In this document: piece by piece, positions 27,741 through 37,761 of the stretch | How positions within the stretch are numbered: position 1 is the first letter of the stretch | Layout of the letters: the number at the start of each line of letters is the position of its first letter | From: Microbacterium sp. Se63.02b | GTDB taxonomy: Bacteria > Actinomycetota > Actinomycetes > Actinomycetales > Microbacteriaceae | NCBI RefSeq assembly: GCF_014171575.1 | Contig: NZ_CP050453.1 | Coordinates: 2,232,001-2,296,000, forward strand | Length of the DNA: 64,000 nt | Direction of reading: 5' to 3' | Translations under genes and position numbers: made by a program | Notes under the pieces: generated by a model | Told to the model about the DNA's origin: nothing | The model's input: only the letters and a program-made list of their open reading frames with translations | The model's database searches: none

Positions 27741-29342
27741 CTTTCGCGATCCACACCTCCGGCGCCGCGCGTGCCGCGATCGACGAGACCGTCCCTGCAC
27801 TGGTGCACGACCTCGTGGCCTCGCGCATCACCAGCGGCGATTCCACGCTCTGGGGTCCCGACGCCGAAGCCGAAGCCGCCGTGCGCCTCGGCTGGGTGGA
27901 GGCCGTCTCGGTCTCGCGCCCCCTCGTGGACGAGATCGTCGCGCTGCGGGCCGACCTGAACGCGAAGGGCGTCACCCGCGTCGTGCTCGCCGGCATGGGG
28001 GATCGTCCCTGGCCCCCGAGGTCATCGCCCAGACCTCCGGTGTGCCGCTCACCATCCTCGACTCGACTGCCCCCGGACAGGTCCTCGCGGCTCTCGACGA
28101 GGGCCTCGACGACACGGTCCTCGTCGTGTCGTCGAAGTCGGGCTCGACCGTGGAGACCGACTCCCAGCGTCGCACCTTCGAGGCGGCCTTCCGCGACCTC
28201 GGCATCGATCCGGCCGAGCGCATCGTCGTCGTCACCGACCCCGGCTCGCCGCTCGATGCCTCGGCACGCGAGGCCGGATACCGGGTGTTCAACGCCGACC
28301 CCAACGTCGGCGGCCGGTACTCCGCACTCACGGCCTTCGGGCTCGTCCCCTCCGGCCTCGCCGGCGTCGACATCGACGAGCTGCTGAACGAGGCCGAGGC
28401 TTCCCTGCTCGAGGTCGCGGTCGACTCGGCCGAGAACCCGGCCCTGCGCCTCGGCGCCGCGATCGCTGCGACCACCCCGCGGCGCGACAAGCTGGGGCTC
28501 ATCACCGACGGCACGCACATCAACGGTCTGCCCGACTGGATCGAGCAGCTGATCGCGGAGTCCACCGGCAAGGAGGGCACCGGGATCCTCCCCGTCGTCC
28601 TGCTCCCGGTCTCCCCCGAGCTCGACCCCGTGCCCGCCGACCTCCAGGTGGTCCGACTCGTCGACGACGCGAACGAGTTCCATCTGCACGAACGCCACGA
28701 AGGCGAGATCCTCGTCAGCGGCACCCTCGGCGCCCAGTTCATCGTGTGGGAGTACGCCACCGCGATCGCCGGGCACCTGCTGCGGATCAACCCCTTCGAC
28801 CAGCCCGACGTCGAGTCCGCGAAGATCGCCGCGCGCGGTCTTCTCGACGCCCGCCCAGAGCCCACCGCCCCGGCCTTCGTCGAGAACGGTGTCGAGGTGC
28901 GCGTCTCGGACCCGGCCCTCGCGGCGTCCGGAACCGTGGAGGGTGTGCTCGACGCCCTCTGGGCGCAGCTCCCCGCCGACGGCTATGTGTCGATCCAGGC
29001 ATACGTCAACCGTCTCGAAGTGCCGCAGCTCCAGGGCCTGCGCGAGCTGGTCGCTGCGGACTCCGGGCGCCCCACCACGTTCGGCTGGGGTCCGCGATTC
29101 CTGCACTCGACCGGTCAGTACCACAAGGGCGGACCGGCGCAGGGGTGTTCCTGCAGATCCTCGAGCGCACCGAGGTCGACCTCGAGATCCCGGAGCGGCC
29201 CTTCACGTTCGGCCAGCTCATCCAGGCCCAGGCCGCAGGCGACGCGGCCGTGCTCGCCGAGCACGGCCGACCCGTCGTCTCGCTGACGATCACCGAGTCC
29301 TCGGACGACGTGCTCGCCCTCTTCGAAGCCGCACAGAAGTAA
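27737..29342 (+). CDS. pgi: Glucose-6-phosphate isomerase (frameshifted twice in this sequence)
   Basis: About 535 residues after repair. The SIS domain has [12 protein letters not shown] and VTDPGSPLD. The later region has [15 protein letters not shown], and [11 protein letters not shown] near the C-terminus carries the catalytic lysine region. It interconverts glucose-6-P and fructose-6-P, linking glycolysis to zwf just downstream. Breaks are in GGGGG at 27997-28001 (one G restores [11 protein letters not shown]) and GGGG at 29142-29145 (one G restores [13 protein letters not shown]). The start is coupled to tal. The order and lengths are typical for Microbacteriaceae. Confidence 0.9.
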
Positions 29343-29363
29343 CAGCAGGAGAATCCCCCACCG

Positions 29364-30914
29364 ATGTCTGTTCCCATCTCGCGCGGGCACAACCCGCTGC
29401 GCGACCCCGACGATCGCCGCCTCAACCGGATCGCGGGGCCCAGTGCCCTCGTGATCTTCGGCGTCACCGGGGACCTGTCGCGCAAGAAGCTCATGCCGGC
29501 GGTCTACGACCTCGCCAACCGCGGCCTGCTGCCCCCGGGGTTCGCCCTGGTCGGCTTCGCCCGTCGCGACTGGGAGGACCAGGACTTCGCCGAGGTGGTC
29601 TACGACGCGGTCAAGCAGCACGCCCGCACCCCGTTCCGTGAAGAGACGTGGACGCAGCTGCTGCAGGGCATCCGGTTCGTGTCGGGTGAATTCGACAACC
29701 CCGACTCGTTCCGGAAGCTGCGTGACACGATCGAGAAGCTCGATGTCGAGCGCGGCACGATGGGAAACCACGCGTTCTACCTGTCCATCCCGCCGAAGGA
29801 CTTCCCGCTCGTCGCCAAGCAGTTGAAGGACTCGGGTCTCGTCGGCGAGGACAGCGACGACGACGAGCGCTGGCGTCGCGTCGTCATCGAGAAGCCGTTC
29901 GGCCACGACCTCGAATCCGCGCGCGCTCTCAACGCCGCACTCGAGGTCGCCTTCCCCGCCGACTCGATCTTCCGCATCGATCACTACCTCGGCAAGGAGA
30001 CGGTGCAGAACATCCTCGCGCTGCGCTTCGCGAACGAGCTGTACGAGCCGATCTGGAACCGCAACTACGTCGATCACGTGCAGATCACGATGGCCGAGGA
30101 CATCGGTGTGGGCGGTCGCGCGGGCTACTACGACGGCATCGGCGCGGCGCGCGACGTGATCCAGAACCACCTGCTCCAACTGCTCGCCCTCACCGCCATG
30201 GAGGAGCCGATCAGCCTGTCTGCCGAGCACCTGCGCGCCGAGAAGGAGAAGGTCCTGGCCGCGGTTCATGTGCCCGACGACTTGTCGATCGCGACGGCTC
30301 GCGGTCAGTACGCTGGCGGGTGGCAGGGTGGCGAGAAGGTCACCGGCTTCCTCGACGAGGAGGGCATGAACCCCGAGTCGACCACCGAGACCTACGCCGC
30401 GATCAAGCTCGAGATCGACACCCGACGCTGGGCCGGGGTGCCGTTCTACCTGCGCACCGGCAAGCGCCTCGGCCGCCGCGTCACCGAGATCGCCGTGGTC
30501 TTCAAGCGCGCGCCGCAGCACCTCTTCGGGCGGGGAAACGCTTCAGAGCTCGGCCAGAACGCTCTCGTCATCCGGGTGCAGCCCGACGAGGGCGTCACGA
30601 TCCGCTTCGGCTCGAAGGTGCCGGGCAGCGGGACGAACGTCCGCGATGTCACGATGGACTTCGGCTACGGCCACGCGTTCACCGAGGCGAGCCCCGAGGC
30701 GTACGAACGTCTGATCCTCGACGTCCTCCTCGGCGACCCGCCCCTGTTCCCGCGGCACGAGGAGGTCGAGCTCTCCTGGAAGATCCTCGACCCGGTCGAG
30801 AAGTACTGGGCGGCTGTGGGCGGCCCGGTGGAACAGTACGCTCCGGGCTCGTGGGGACCGGTTTCCGCCGACGACCTGCTGGCCCGCGACGGACGAGTCT
30901 GGAGACGCCCGTGA
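29364..30914 (+). CDS. zwf: Glucose-6-phosphate 1-dehydrogenase
   Basis: 516 residues, intact. NADP-binding motif VIFGVTGDLSRKKLMPA near the N-terminus, the RIDHYLGKETVQN active-site signature (about residues 207-219), and EKPFGHD. It performs the first oxidative step of the pentose phosphate pathway, yielding NADPH. The 21-bp gap from pgi includes an AGGAG ribosome-binding site. The stop overlaps the opcA GTG as GTGA; OpcA is the known assembly and activity partner of Zwf in actinobacteria. Confidence 0.97.
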   Translation: MSVPISRGHNPLRDPDDRRLNRIAGPSALVIFGVTGDLSRKKLMPAVYDLANRGLLPPGFALVGFARRDWEDQDFAEVVYDAVKQHARTPFREETWTQLLQGIRFVSGEFDNPDSFRKLRDTIEKLDVERGTMGNHAFYLSIPPKDFPLVAKQLKDSGLVGEDSDDDERWRRVVIEKPFGHDLESARALNAALEVAFPADSIFRIDHYLGKETVQNILALRFANELYEPIWNRNYVDHVQITMAEDIGVGGRAGYYDGIGAARDVIQNHLLQLLALTAMEEPISLSAEHLRAEKEKVLAAVHVPDDLSIATARGQYAGGWQGGEKVTGFLDEEGMNPESTTETYAAIKLEIDTRRWAGVPFYLRTGKRLGRRVTEIAVVFKRAPQHLFGRGNASELGQNALVIRVQPDEGVTIRFGSKVPGSGTNVRDVTMDFGYGHAFTEASPEAYERLILDVLLGDPPLFPRHEEVELSWKILDPVEKYWAAVGGPVEQYAPGSWGPVSADDLLARDGRVWRRP

Positions 30915-31846
30915 TCATCGATCTTCCCGACACGACGGTCAGTCAGGTCGCCAAGCAGCTCGTCAAGGTGCGCGAAGAGGGCGGAGCGGTCGCTCTCGGG
31001 CGCGTGCTCACGCTCGTCATCGCGGCCCGCAACGGCGTGGCCGAGGCGGCGATCGACGCGGCGAACGACGCCTCCCGCGAGCACCCCATGCGCGTCATCG
31101 TGATCACCACGGGCGAAGGGGAATCCCGCCTCGACGCGCAGATCCGCGTGGGCGGAGACGCCGGCGCCAGCGAGGTCGTGGTCCTGCGCGCCTACGGAGA
31201 CGCCGCGAGCAACGAGGAGAGCCTCATCACGGGACTCCTCCTCCCGGATGCACCGGTCGTCGCCTGGTGGCCGGAGGAGGCTCCGACCTCGCCGGCGACA
31301 TCTCCCCTCGGACGGATCGCCCAGCGCCGGATCACCGACGCCGCGACGTCTCCCGATGTGCGTGATCGACTCGCGCTGCTCGGGCGCACCCACGCCCCCG
31401 GCGACACCGACCTCGCCTGGACCCGCCTGACGCACTGGCGCGAGCAGCTCGCCGCGGTGCTCGACCAGCCGCCGTTCGAACCCATCACGGGTGTGGAGGT
31501 ACGCGGCGGCTCCGCGTCTCCGTCGACCGCGCTGCTCGCCGCGTGGCTGCAGATGGCCCTCGACGTCCGCGTGCACTGGTCGTACGAAGACCCTGAGCAC
31601 TGGCAGGAGGGGATCAAGTCCGTGCGGCTCACTCGGGCGTCTGGCGACATCACGCTCGAGCGCCCCTCCCCCGGCATCGCGATCCTCACGCAGCCCGATC
31701 AGCCGAACCATGATCTGCACCTGCCGCGGCGCACGCTGCGCGAGTGCCTCGCGGAGGAGCTGCGCAGGCTCGACCCCGACGTCCTGTACGGTCGAGTGAT
31801 CACCGAGGGCTGGGAGAAACTGGGTCCGCCCGAGACTGGAGAGTGA
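30911..31846 (+). CDS. opcA: Glucose-6-phosphate dehydrogenase assembly protein OpcA
   Basis: 311 residues. Begins VIIDLPDTTVSQVAKQLVKV and contains LTLVIAARNG and DAPVVAWWPEEAP, the conserved OpcA regions. OpcA activates glucose-6-phosphate dehydrogenase in actinobacteria and cyanobacteria (known). The GTG start overlaps the zwf stop, giving tight coupling of the partners. It is followed 5 bp later by pgl. Confidence 0.94.
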   Translation: MIIDLPDTTVSQVAKQLVKVREEGGAVALGRVLTLVIAARNGVAEAAIDAANDASREHPMRVIVITTGEGESRLDAQIRVGGDAGASEVVVLRAYGDAASNEESLITGLLLPDAPVVAWWPEEAPTSPATSPLGRIAQRRITDAATSPDVRDRLALLGRTHAPGDTDLAWTRLTHWREQLAAVLDQPPFEPITGVEVRGGSASPSTALLAAWLQMALDVRVHWSYEDPEHWQEGIKSVRLTRASGDITLERPSPGIAILTQPDQPNHDLHLPRRTLRECLAEELRRLDPDVLYGRVITEGWEKLGPPETGE

Positions 31847-31851
31847 CGTCG

Positions 31852-32631
31852 ATGCCGGTATCGTCCGCAGAGAAGCGGGTCGTGGTGGAAGCCACCCCTA
31901 CCGCTCTCGCCCATCGTGTCGCCGACCGATTCCTGTCGCGCGTGCGTGCGCGCACGCGCAACGGACGGCTGGCGCACATCGCCCTCACCGGTGGTTCCAT
32001 GGGTGGCGCGGTGCTTCGCGCGACCGCAGAAGACCCGCGAGCGGCAGACATCGACTGGTCACTGGTGCACTTCTGGTGGGGTGACGAGCGGTTCGTCCCC
32101 CGCGACGACGACGACCGCAACTCCCTGCAATCCCGTCAGGCGCTGCTCGATCACATCGCCGTCCCTGCGGAGAACGTGCACGAGGTGTCGGGGCCGGAGA
32201 CAGGGCTGACCCTCGACGAGTCGGCCGCGGCCTATGCCGAGGAACTCGCCGGGTTCGGCACCACCGAGCACCCGTGGCCGTCGTTCGCGGTCTGCTTCCT
32301 CGGTGTCGGCCCCGACGGCCACATCGCGTCGCTCTTCCCCGACCGCGACGAGGTCACCGTCACCGATGCCGCTGTGCTCGCCGTGCGCGACTCCCCGAAG
32401 CCGCCTCCGGAGCGCGTCACACTCACGCGTCCGGTGCTCAACTCGTCGAAGCGGGTCTGGCTCGTGCTCACCGGAGCGGACAAGGCGTCGGCACTCGGCC
32501 TCGCACTCGCCGGGGCGAGCTACACGAGTGTGCCCGCAGCGGGCGCGAAAGGCCGCAAGCGCACGGTGTTCTTCGTCGACGAGGCGGCGGCATCCGAGGT
32601 CTCACCCGATCTGATCGATCAGGCGTACTGA
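31852..32631 (+). CDS. pgl: 6-phosphogluconolactonase
   Basis: 259 residues. Motifs: IALTGGSMGGAVL, FWWGDERFVPRDDDDRNS and LGVGPDGHIASLFP, the NagB/Pgl-like sugar-phosphate site. It hydrolyses the lactone made by Zwf. The ATG at 31852 lies 10 nt after GGAG; an in-frame GTG at 31843 overlapping the opcA stop is an alternative but too near the ribosome-binding site. It is the last gene of the tkt-tal-pgi-zwf-opcA-pgl operon, closed by the hairpin at 32650. Confidence 0.94.
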   Translation: MPVSSAEKRVVVEATPTALAHRVADRFLSRVRARTRNGRLAHIALTGGSMGGAVLRATAEDPRAADIDWSLVHFWWGDERFVPRDDDDRNSLQSRQALLDHIAVPAENVHEVSGPETGLTLDESAAAYAEELAGFGTTEHPWPSFAVCFLGVGPDGHIASLFPDRDEVTVTDAAVLAVRDSPKPPPERVTLTRPVLNSSKRVWLVLTGADKASALGLALAGASYTSVPAAGAKGRKRTVFFVDEAAASEVSPDLIDQAY

Positions 32632-32649
32632 GCCGACGTCCCTGGCTGA

Positions 32650-32670
32650 AGCCCTGATCCGCTCAGGGCT
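32650..32670. terminator. Terminator after pgl
   Basis: Stem AGCCCTGA / TCAGGGCT with loop TCCGC, then GTTCC. It lies between pgl and the convergent DMT gene and overlaps the stop codon of the latter. Confidence 0.6.
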
Positions 32671-33775
32671 GTTCCCCGGAGCCCGCTCGCCACGGCGGAG
32701 TGCCGGGCGCTTCGGGATCCTCCGAGCGCTCCGGTGCACCGGAATCGGTGGCCCGTGCGGCCGCGGAAGAGTCGGCTCCAGCGTCTCCCTGACCCGTCGG
32801 CGTGCTCCCTCGCTCGATACCGAGCTCCTGGCTCTCGCTGAGCACCTGCGGGTGGTAGCGGGCGAGGCCGACCACACCCCAGACCGCGATGGCGCCGGCG
32901 ACCGCGAAGATCACCATGACCCACGGCGGAGCGGCAGCGGCTTCACCCAGGACGACCATGCCGATCAGGACGGCGACGAGCGGGTCGACGACCGTCAGTC
33001 CGGCGATCACGAGGTCGGGCGGGCCCGAGCTGTACGCGGTCTGCACGAAGTAGCCGCCCACGGCCGCCGCGGCGAGCAGCGCGAGCACGCAGATCGCGGT
33101 GATCCACTCGAACTGACCTGCCTCGATGCGCTTGATGACCACCTTCGCCAGTGTGGCGACGAAGCCGTAGAGCACGCCGGCGCCGATCACATAGAACAGC
33201 GCGCGCATGCGGTGCCGAAGGATCAGCCATCCGCCGCCGAGGATGATGATCACGACGAGCAGGAGCGCGAGGATCACGAAGAGCTCGCGATCCGTCACCT
33301 CCTGTTCGGTCGCATAGATCGCAGCGAAGAACACGAACAGGAAGATGCCGCCGACACAGCACACGATGGCGGTGAGAGACTGCCGCGTCGGTGCGTGCCC
33401 GGAGACTCTGGCGTTGAGGAGAGTCGTGATGACGAGGGCGATCGCCCCGAGCGGCTGGACGACGATCAGCGGAGCCTTCACGAGCGCGGCGAGCTGGCAG
33501 ATCACGGCGAGTCCGAGCATGAGGGTGCCGAGGAGCCACGACGGACGTGTCAGCAGGCGCTTGATCTGATCGAAGGTCAGGCCCGATGCGCCGTCGGCAC
33601 CGCTGAGACGTTCGACCTTCTCGACTCCTCGATGCTGGTACTGCGCTCCCAGCGACATGAAGACCGCACCCGCGAGGGCGAGGGGGATGCCCAGCAGCAG
33701 TCCGGGGTTCTGGAAGGCGCCGACGAGCTGGTCGCCGACATCCTCCACCGCGTTCATCCACACCCCAGCAGTCAC
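32663..33775 (-). CDS. DMT-family membrane transporter
   Basis: 370 residues. Nine or ten hydrophobic segments are arranged like EamA/DMT carriers, with LGIPLALAGAVFMSLGAQYQ at the start and LTVVDPLVAVLIGMVVLGEA in the last repeat, the usual C-terminal DMT signature. A tail of about 65 residues is rich in Ser, Gly, Glu and Pro. The substrate is unknown; actinobacterial members are often annotated as multidrug DMT permeases without proof. The GTG start at 33775 is used; an internal ATG six codons later is possible. Confidence 0.82.
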   Translation of the reverse strand: MTAGVWMNAVEDVGDQLVGAFQNPGLLLGIPLALAGAVFMSLGAQYQHRGVEKVERLSGADGASGLTFDQIKRLLTRPSWLLGTLMLGLAVICQLAALVKAPLIVVQPLGAIALVITTLLNARVSGHAPTRQSLTAIVCCVGGIFLFVFFAAIYATEQEVTDRELFVILALLLVVIIILGGGWLILRHRMRALFYVIGAGVLYGFVATLAKVVIKRIEAGQFEWITAICVLALLAAAAVGGYFVQTAYSSGPPDLVIAGLTVVDPLVAVLIGMVVLGEAAAAPPWVMVIFAVAGAIAVWGVVGLARYHPQVLSESQELGIERGSTPTGQGDAGADSSAAARATDSGAPERSEDPEAPGTPPWRAGSGEQP

Positions 33776-33806
33776 GCTAAGAGCCTACCCGTCGACCGGC
33801 GCGGAC

Positions 33807-33812
33807 TAGGGT
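33807..33812 (+). promoter_or_regulatory. -10 box of def (leaderless type)
   Basis: TAGGGT, then 6 nt, then the GTG start at 33819. Confidence 0.4.
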
Positions 33813-33818
33813 TGTGAC

Positions 33819-34385
33819 GTGGCTGTACTTCCGATTCGCATCATGGGCGACCCCGTCCTGCACTCCCCCGCTTCTCCCGTCGAAGAGGTCACGGACGAGA
33901 TCCGCACCCTCGTCGCCGACATGTTCGAGACCATGGACACCGCACCGGGTGTCGGACTCGCCGCCCCGCAGGTCGGCGTCCCGCTGCGCATCTACACCTA
34001 CGCGTACGTGGACGATGACGACCAGCCCTGGCGTGGCGTCCTCATCAACCCGGTGCTCTGGATGACACCCCTGGAGCCGGGCGACCCCGACCCCGATCTG
34101 GAGTCCGAAGGCTGCCTCTCGTTCCCGGGCGAGCGATTCCCCCTGCGCCGCTCGGAGCGGGTCCACGTGACGGCGACCGATCTCGACGGGCGACCGGTGA
34201 CGATCGATGTCGACGGCTGGCGTGCGCGGATCATGCAGCACGAGTTCGACCACCTCGACGGCATCCTCTACGTGGATCGCCTGTCCGACGGAGACTGGAA
34301 GACGGTGCAGAAGATCGCGCGCAAGCGGGGGTGGGGCCGACCGGGAGCGAGTTGGATGCCCGGCGTCGACGACCTCGAAGGCTGA
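33819..34385 (+). CDS. def: Peptide deformylase
   Basis: 188 residues with all three metal-site motifs: GVGLAAPQVG, EGCLSFPG (metal cysteine) and QHEFDHLDG (two metal histidines and the catalytic glutamate). It removes the formyl group from nascent proteins. EGCLSFPG, rather than EGCLS(V/I)P, is common in actinobacterial copies. The C-terminal extension, with KRGWGRPGASWMPG, is also typical. The GTG start is leaderless. Confidence 0.96.
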   Translation: MAVLPIRIMGDPVLHSPASPVEEVTDEIRTLVADMFETMDTAPGVGLAAPQVGVPLRIYTYAYVDDDDQPWRGVLINPVLWMTPLEPGDPDPDLESEGCLSFPGERFPLRRSERVHVTATDLDGRPVTIDVDGWRARIMQHEFDHLDGILYVDRLSDGDWKTVQKIARKRGWGRPGASWMPGVDDLEG

Positions 34386-34505
34386 CGCCGCTCTCAGCCG
34401 GTCCACAGCATCCTTCGAGTTGCGTCATAGACTCCCTGCCCGCTAGCGTGTTCGCGGCGGGGGCCGTTTCGCATGCCTCCGTGACACCTGGGAGGGAAAC
34501 ACACC

Positions 34506-35021
34506 ATGATGAAGATGCGCACTCGACGTGCTCTGATGCTGGCGGGCTCCGCGGTCGCGCTCTCGGTCGCTCTGAGCGGCTGCAGCGCGATCAACGGGAT
34601 CCTGGGCGGTGGCTCCGGCGACGCGAATCGCGATGAGGAGACCGGTCAGGTCACCGAGAGCGCGAACGTCGACGTCTTCTCGATCAAGCTCGGCGACTGC
34701 ATGCTCGAGACCGGCTCAGGAATGCTGACCGACGCCGACATCCTCCCGTGCTCCGAGCCGCACGACCAGGAGGTCTACCACGAGATCACGATGGAGGACG
34801 GCGAGTTCTCCGACGCCGACATCGACGCGGCCTCCGAAGGCTGCATCGGCGACGCGTACACCGCGTTCGTCGGCGTGAGCTACCAGGACTCCGCCTTCGA
34901 CGTGACCACGCTCACGCCCAGCCAGGAATCCTGGGAACAGAGCAACGACCGCGTGATCCAGTGCATCATCATGGACCCGGCCGGACAGACCACCGGTTCG
35001 CTGAAGGGCGTCGCGCGCTGA
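34506..35021 (+). CDS. Lipoprotein with septum-formation-type domain
   Basis: 171 residues. A positive N-terminus and a hydrophobic stretch end in the lipobox LSGC with Cys26, so the mature protein is a membrane-anchored surface lipoprotein. The rest has FSIKLGDCMLET and PCSEPHDQEVYHEI, with two later cysteines, matching the septum formation family, whose role is not well defined. A GGGAGG ribosome-binding site precedes the start. It is single and followed by a strong terminator. Confidence 0.82.
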   Translation: MMKMRTRRALMLAGSAVALSVALSGCSAINGILGGGSGDANRDEETGQVTESANVDVFSIKLGDCMLETGSGMLTDADILPCSEPHDQEVYHEITMEDGEFSDADIDAASEGCIGDAYTAFVGVSYQDSAFDVTTLTPSQESWEQSNDRVIQCIIMDPAGQTTGSLKGVAR

Positions 35022-35036
35022 TCGATGTCTTCCGAG

Positions 35037-35066
35037 GAAGGGCCCTGCCGATCGGCGGGGCCCTTC
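35037..35066. terminator. Terminator after the septum-formation-type lipoprotein
   Basis: Perfect 9-bp arms GAAGGGCCC / GGGCCCTTC around the 12-nt loop TGCCGATCGGCG. It separates this gene from the convergent PucR-type gene. Confidence 0.7.
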
Positions 35067-35083
35067 TCCGTCGGTCGGCCCGT

Positions 35084-36500
35084 TCAGCCGTCGGCCGCGC
35101 GCAGAGCGAGCCAGACCGCCACGCGATCGTCCGGGTCCGTGAGCGAAAGGCCCGTCAGGTCCTCGATCCGACGGATGCGCGCCGTCAGCGTCTGTCGATG
35201 GATGTGCAGCCGTGCCGCGCTGTCGCCCCATGCGCCGTTCGCGGCCAGGAACACTCGAAGCGTCTGGAGGAGCTCGTCCGGACGATCTGCTGCGCGCAGC
35301 GGGTCCAGGAGCCGAGCGATGCGCCGGGTCTGCTCCCGGTCGAGCTGACCGAGGACGAGGGACACGGTGGGGATCGCCTCGTAGCGGACGACCCGATCGC
35401 CGCCGGTGCGCGCGGCCTCGCAGGCGTGACGTGCCTCGTCGACCGTGCGGGCGAGTGCGTCGACATCGGCCGGCCTCCCGAGCCCGAGATAGAGCGTCGA
35501 GGCGTAGGTGCGCGCCCGATGCGCCACCTGCTGCGCGTGGTCCTCCCGCACCACCCCGAGGACCAGCCCGCGCTGCGAGGTGAAGACATGCTCGGCACCC
35601 AGCTCGTCGAGCCAGAGGGCCAGAAGGTGCTCGACGTCGACCCCACTCGTCCGCGACGCGAGGGCGAACCCCACCAGGGTGCGCTCGTGCACACCCCAGC
35701 GCCGGAGCAGACGTGTCGCCCCCTCCCCACCCTGGAGCACGGTCTCGAACATCATCGAACGTCCGAGACGCTCGAGATGACTGCTGTCGCGCGTACGCAT
35801 CAGGAGGTCCAGCAACGCCGCCGCCTGTGAGCTGAGCTCCCTGCCCCTCCCCGAGCTGTCGTTGCGAGGAGCAGTGACCAGCTGCGCGGTGATGTCCTGC
35901 CCTGGACCGACGGGATGCACCTGCAGGGCGCGGTGGCGCACCCTGACCGGTCGGCCGACGGCGACGGCGATCGCGTCGTCGATGTGCAGGCTCCCTGCCC
36001 CGGCCGTGGTGATCACCTCGCCGTGCCGATCGAGGAGCACCGCCCATCCATCGATGCGGTGCGCGAGTTCGGCGATGACCCCGTGATGCCGCTGCGCCGC
36101 GCAGCGAGGGTGAGACCCGCATCGCCGACGTGATGGCCCGCGCCTCGGCCGCCTGGTCGACCGCGAGGAGCGTCGACAGCGTCGGCGTCAGCAGCTCCTG
36201 GGCCACGGCCGCGCCGACGGCCGCCGTGATCTCGGCTTCGCGCAGAGCGTCGCGGACGGCGGAACCGTCTGCGCCGGTGACCACGACGGCATCGCGCAGC
36301 ATGGCACGCCGATCAGGGTCGCCGCGGAGGGCGAGGATCTCTCGCTCGTCGGCTGCGACGAGCGTCGCGAAGAGGTGATCCGTCGGAGCACCGAAGGACT
36401 CGAGGTCGACGACCGCGTTCACCGCACGAGCTCCGGGGACCGCACCGGGCAGAAGCTCGCCGCGCAGATATCGGGCCACGGAGGCGACGTCACGAGCCAT
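35084..36500 (-). CDS. PucR-family transcriptional regulator (frameshifted in this sequence)
   Basis: About 472 residues after repair. The middle has a GGDEF-like CdaR fold (LGLGRPADVDALARTVDEAR). The C-terminal helix-turn-helix contains LLQTLRVFLAANGAWGDSAA followed by LHIHRQTLTARIRRIEDLTG, diagnostic for PucR/CdaR regulators. The break is near 36092-36100; one GC unit restores LRGAQRHHGVIAEL. TATGAT lies 6 nt before the ATG (leaderless). It is divergent from the alcohol dehydrogenase-permease pair, which it probably controls. PucR regulators usually activate neighbouring catabolic genes. Confidence 0.82.
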
Positions 36501-36616
36501 CTCTCGATCATACCGATTGTCGAAAGAGCGAGCCGGTATCCATCGTTTTGTCGAATGCCGATGCCTCGCCGTCTCTCCTAGCATCGTGCCCAGCCCCTCT
36601 CCATCCGAAGGAAGTC
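36501..36616. promoter_or_regulatory. Divergent control region of the PucR gene and the dehydrogenase-permease operon
   Basis: Direct repeats TTGTCGAA at 36517-36524 and 36548-36555, 31 bp apart (about three helical turns). Minus-strand -10 TATGAT (36512-36507) serves the regulator. Plus-strand -10 TAGCAT (36579-36584) serves the dehydrogenase, whose ATG has a GAAGGAAG site. The repeats fall upstream of the dehydrogenase promoter, where an activator would bind. Confidence 0.45.
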
Positions 36617-37715
36617 ATGAAAGCTGTTGTGTTCCGCGACCCTCAGTCGCCCATCGAGTTCGTCGACGTCGATCTCGCACCTCCCCGGGCCGGTGAGGTA
36701 CGGGTGCGGATCGCCGCGGCCGGCGTGTGCCACTCCGACCTGCACGTCAAGCGCGGCGAATGGGATGCCGCCGCTCCTCTGGTCATGGGACACGAAGGCT
36801 CCGGCGTCGTCACAGAATTGGGCGAAGGTGTCACGACACTCGCTGTCGGAGACCACGTCGTGCTGAGCTGGGTTCCGCCGTGCGGCGAGTGCCGGTACTG
36901 TCGCGCGGGACACGAGGCCAGGTGCCAGAAGGTCGCCACGGTGGTCGCACCCCTCGGAGTTCTCTTCGACGGGACCTCGCGCCTGAGCCGTGACGGTGAG
37001 CAGCTGCACCACTACCTCGGTGTCTCCTCCTTCGCCGAGGAGGTCGTCGTCCCCGCGTCCGGCGCGGTCAAGGTGCGTGACGACGCCCCGCTCGACGTCG
37101 TCGCCGTCGTCGGCTGCGCCGTGGCCACGGGCGTCGGCGCTGTGCTGAACACGGCTGCCGTCGAGCCGGGTTCCACCGTCGCCGTGATCGGCTGCGGCGG
37201 CGTGGGCCTCAACGTCGTCGTCCAAGGCGCGCCTCGCGGGTGCCGAGCGCATCATCGCGATCGATGTCCGCCCGGAGAAGACGCAGATGGCTCTGCAGTT
37301 CGGTGCGACCGACCGCATCGACGCCTCCCAGGGCGATGCCGTTGCGCAGCTGCGCGAGCTCATCCCCGACGGCGTGGACTACGCCTTCGACGCGATCGGA
37401 CGCACGACCACCACCGAGCAATCGATCCAGATGCTGGGGCTTGGCGGCGCGGCGGTCATCGTCGGGTTGCCGCCGACGGGCGCGCGCGCGTCGTTCGAGC
37501 CGCTCGTGCTCGCCGAGGCCGACCAGCGCATCCTCGGTTCGAACTACGGGTCGGTCCGTCCGTCGATCGACGTACCCGCCCTCGTCGACCGGTACATGGA
37601 CGGACAGTTGAAGATCGACCCGCTCATCTCGGGACGTCGTCCTCTGTCGGAGGCGGCCGCTGCCCTCGATGACCTCGAAGCCGGCTCCGCCCTGCGCACC
37701 CTTCTCATCCCCTGA
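36617..37715 (+). CDS. Zinc-dependent alcohol dehydrogenase (frameshifted in this sequence)
   Basis: About 366 residues after repair, MDR superfamily. Catalytic zinc ligands are in GVCHSDLHV and GHEGSGVV. The structural zinc is bound by CGECRYCRAGHEARC, four cysteines. The nucleotide motif is GCGGVGLNVV. The break in CAAGGCGCGCCTCGCG (37225-37236) is repaired by one GC unit, giving VVQGARLAGAERII. It oxidises an alcohol or reduces an aldehyde with NAD; the form resembles the NDMA/thiol-linked group, but the substrate is unknown. It is followed 46 bp later by an APC permease, likely the uptake partner. Confidence 0.86.
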
Positions 37716-37761
37716 CCGCCTCCGGCTGTCACCGTCCCTGAAACCCGAATCCAGGAGAACC

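Noticed and set aside
35046..35057. Operator reading of the CCGATCGG-like palindrome in the terminator loop at 35037-35066
   Set aside because: It lies inside a perfect 9-bp hairpin between convergent genes, with no promoter next to it.
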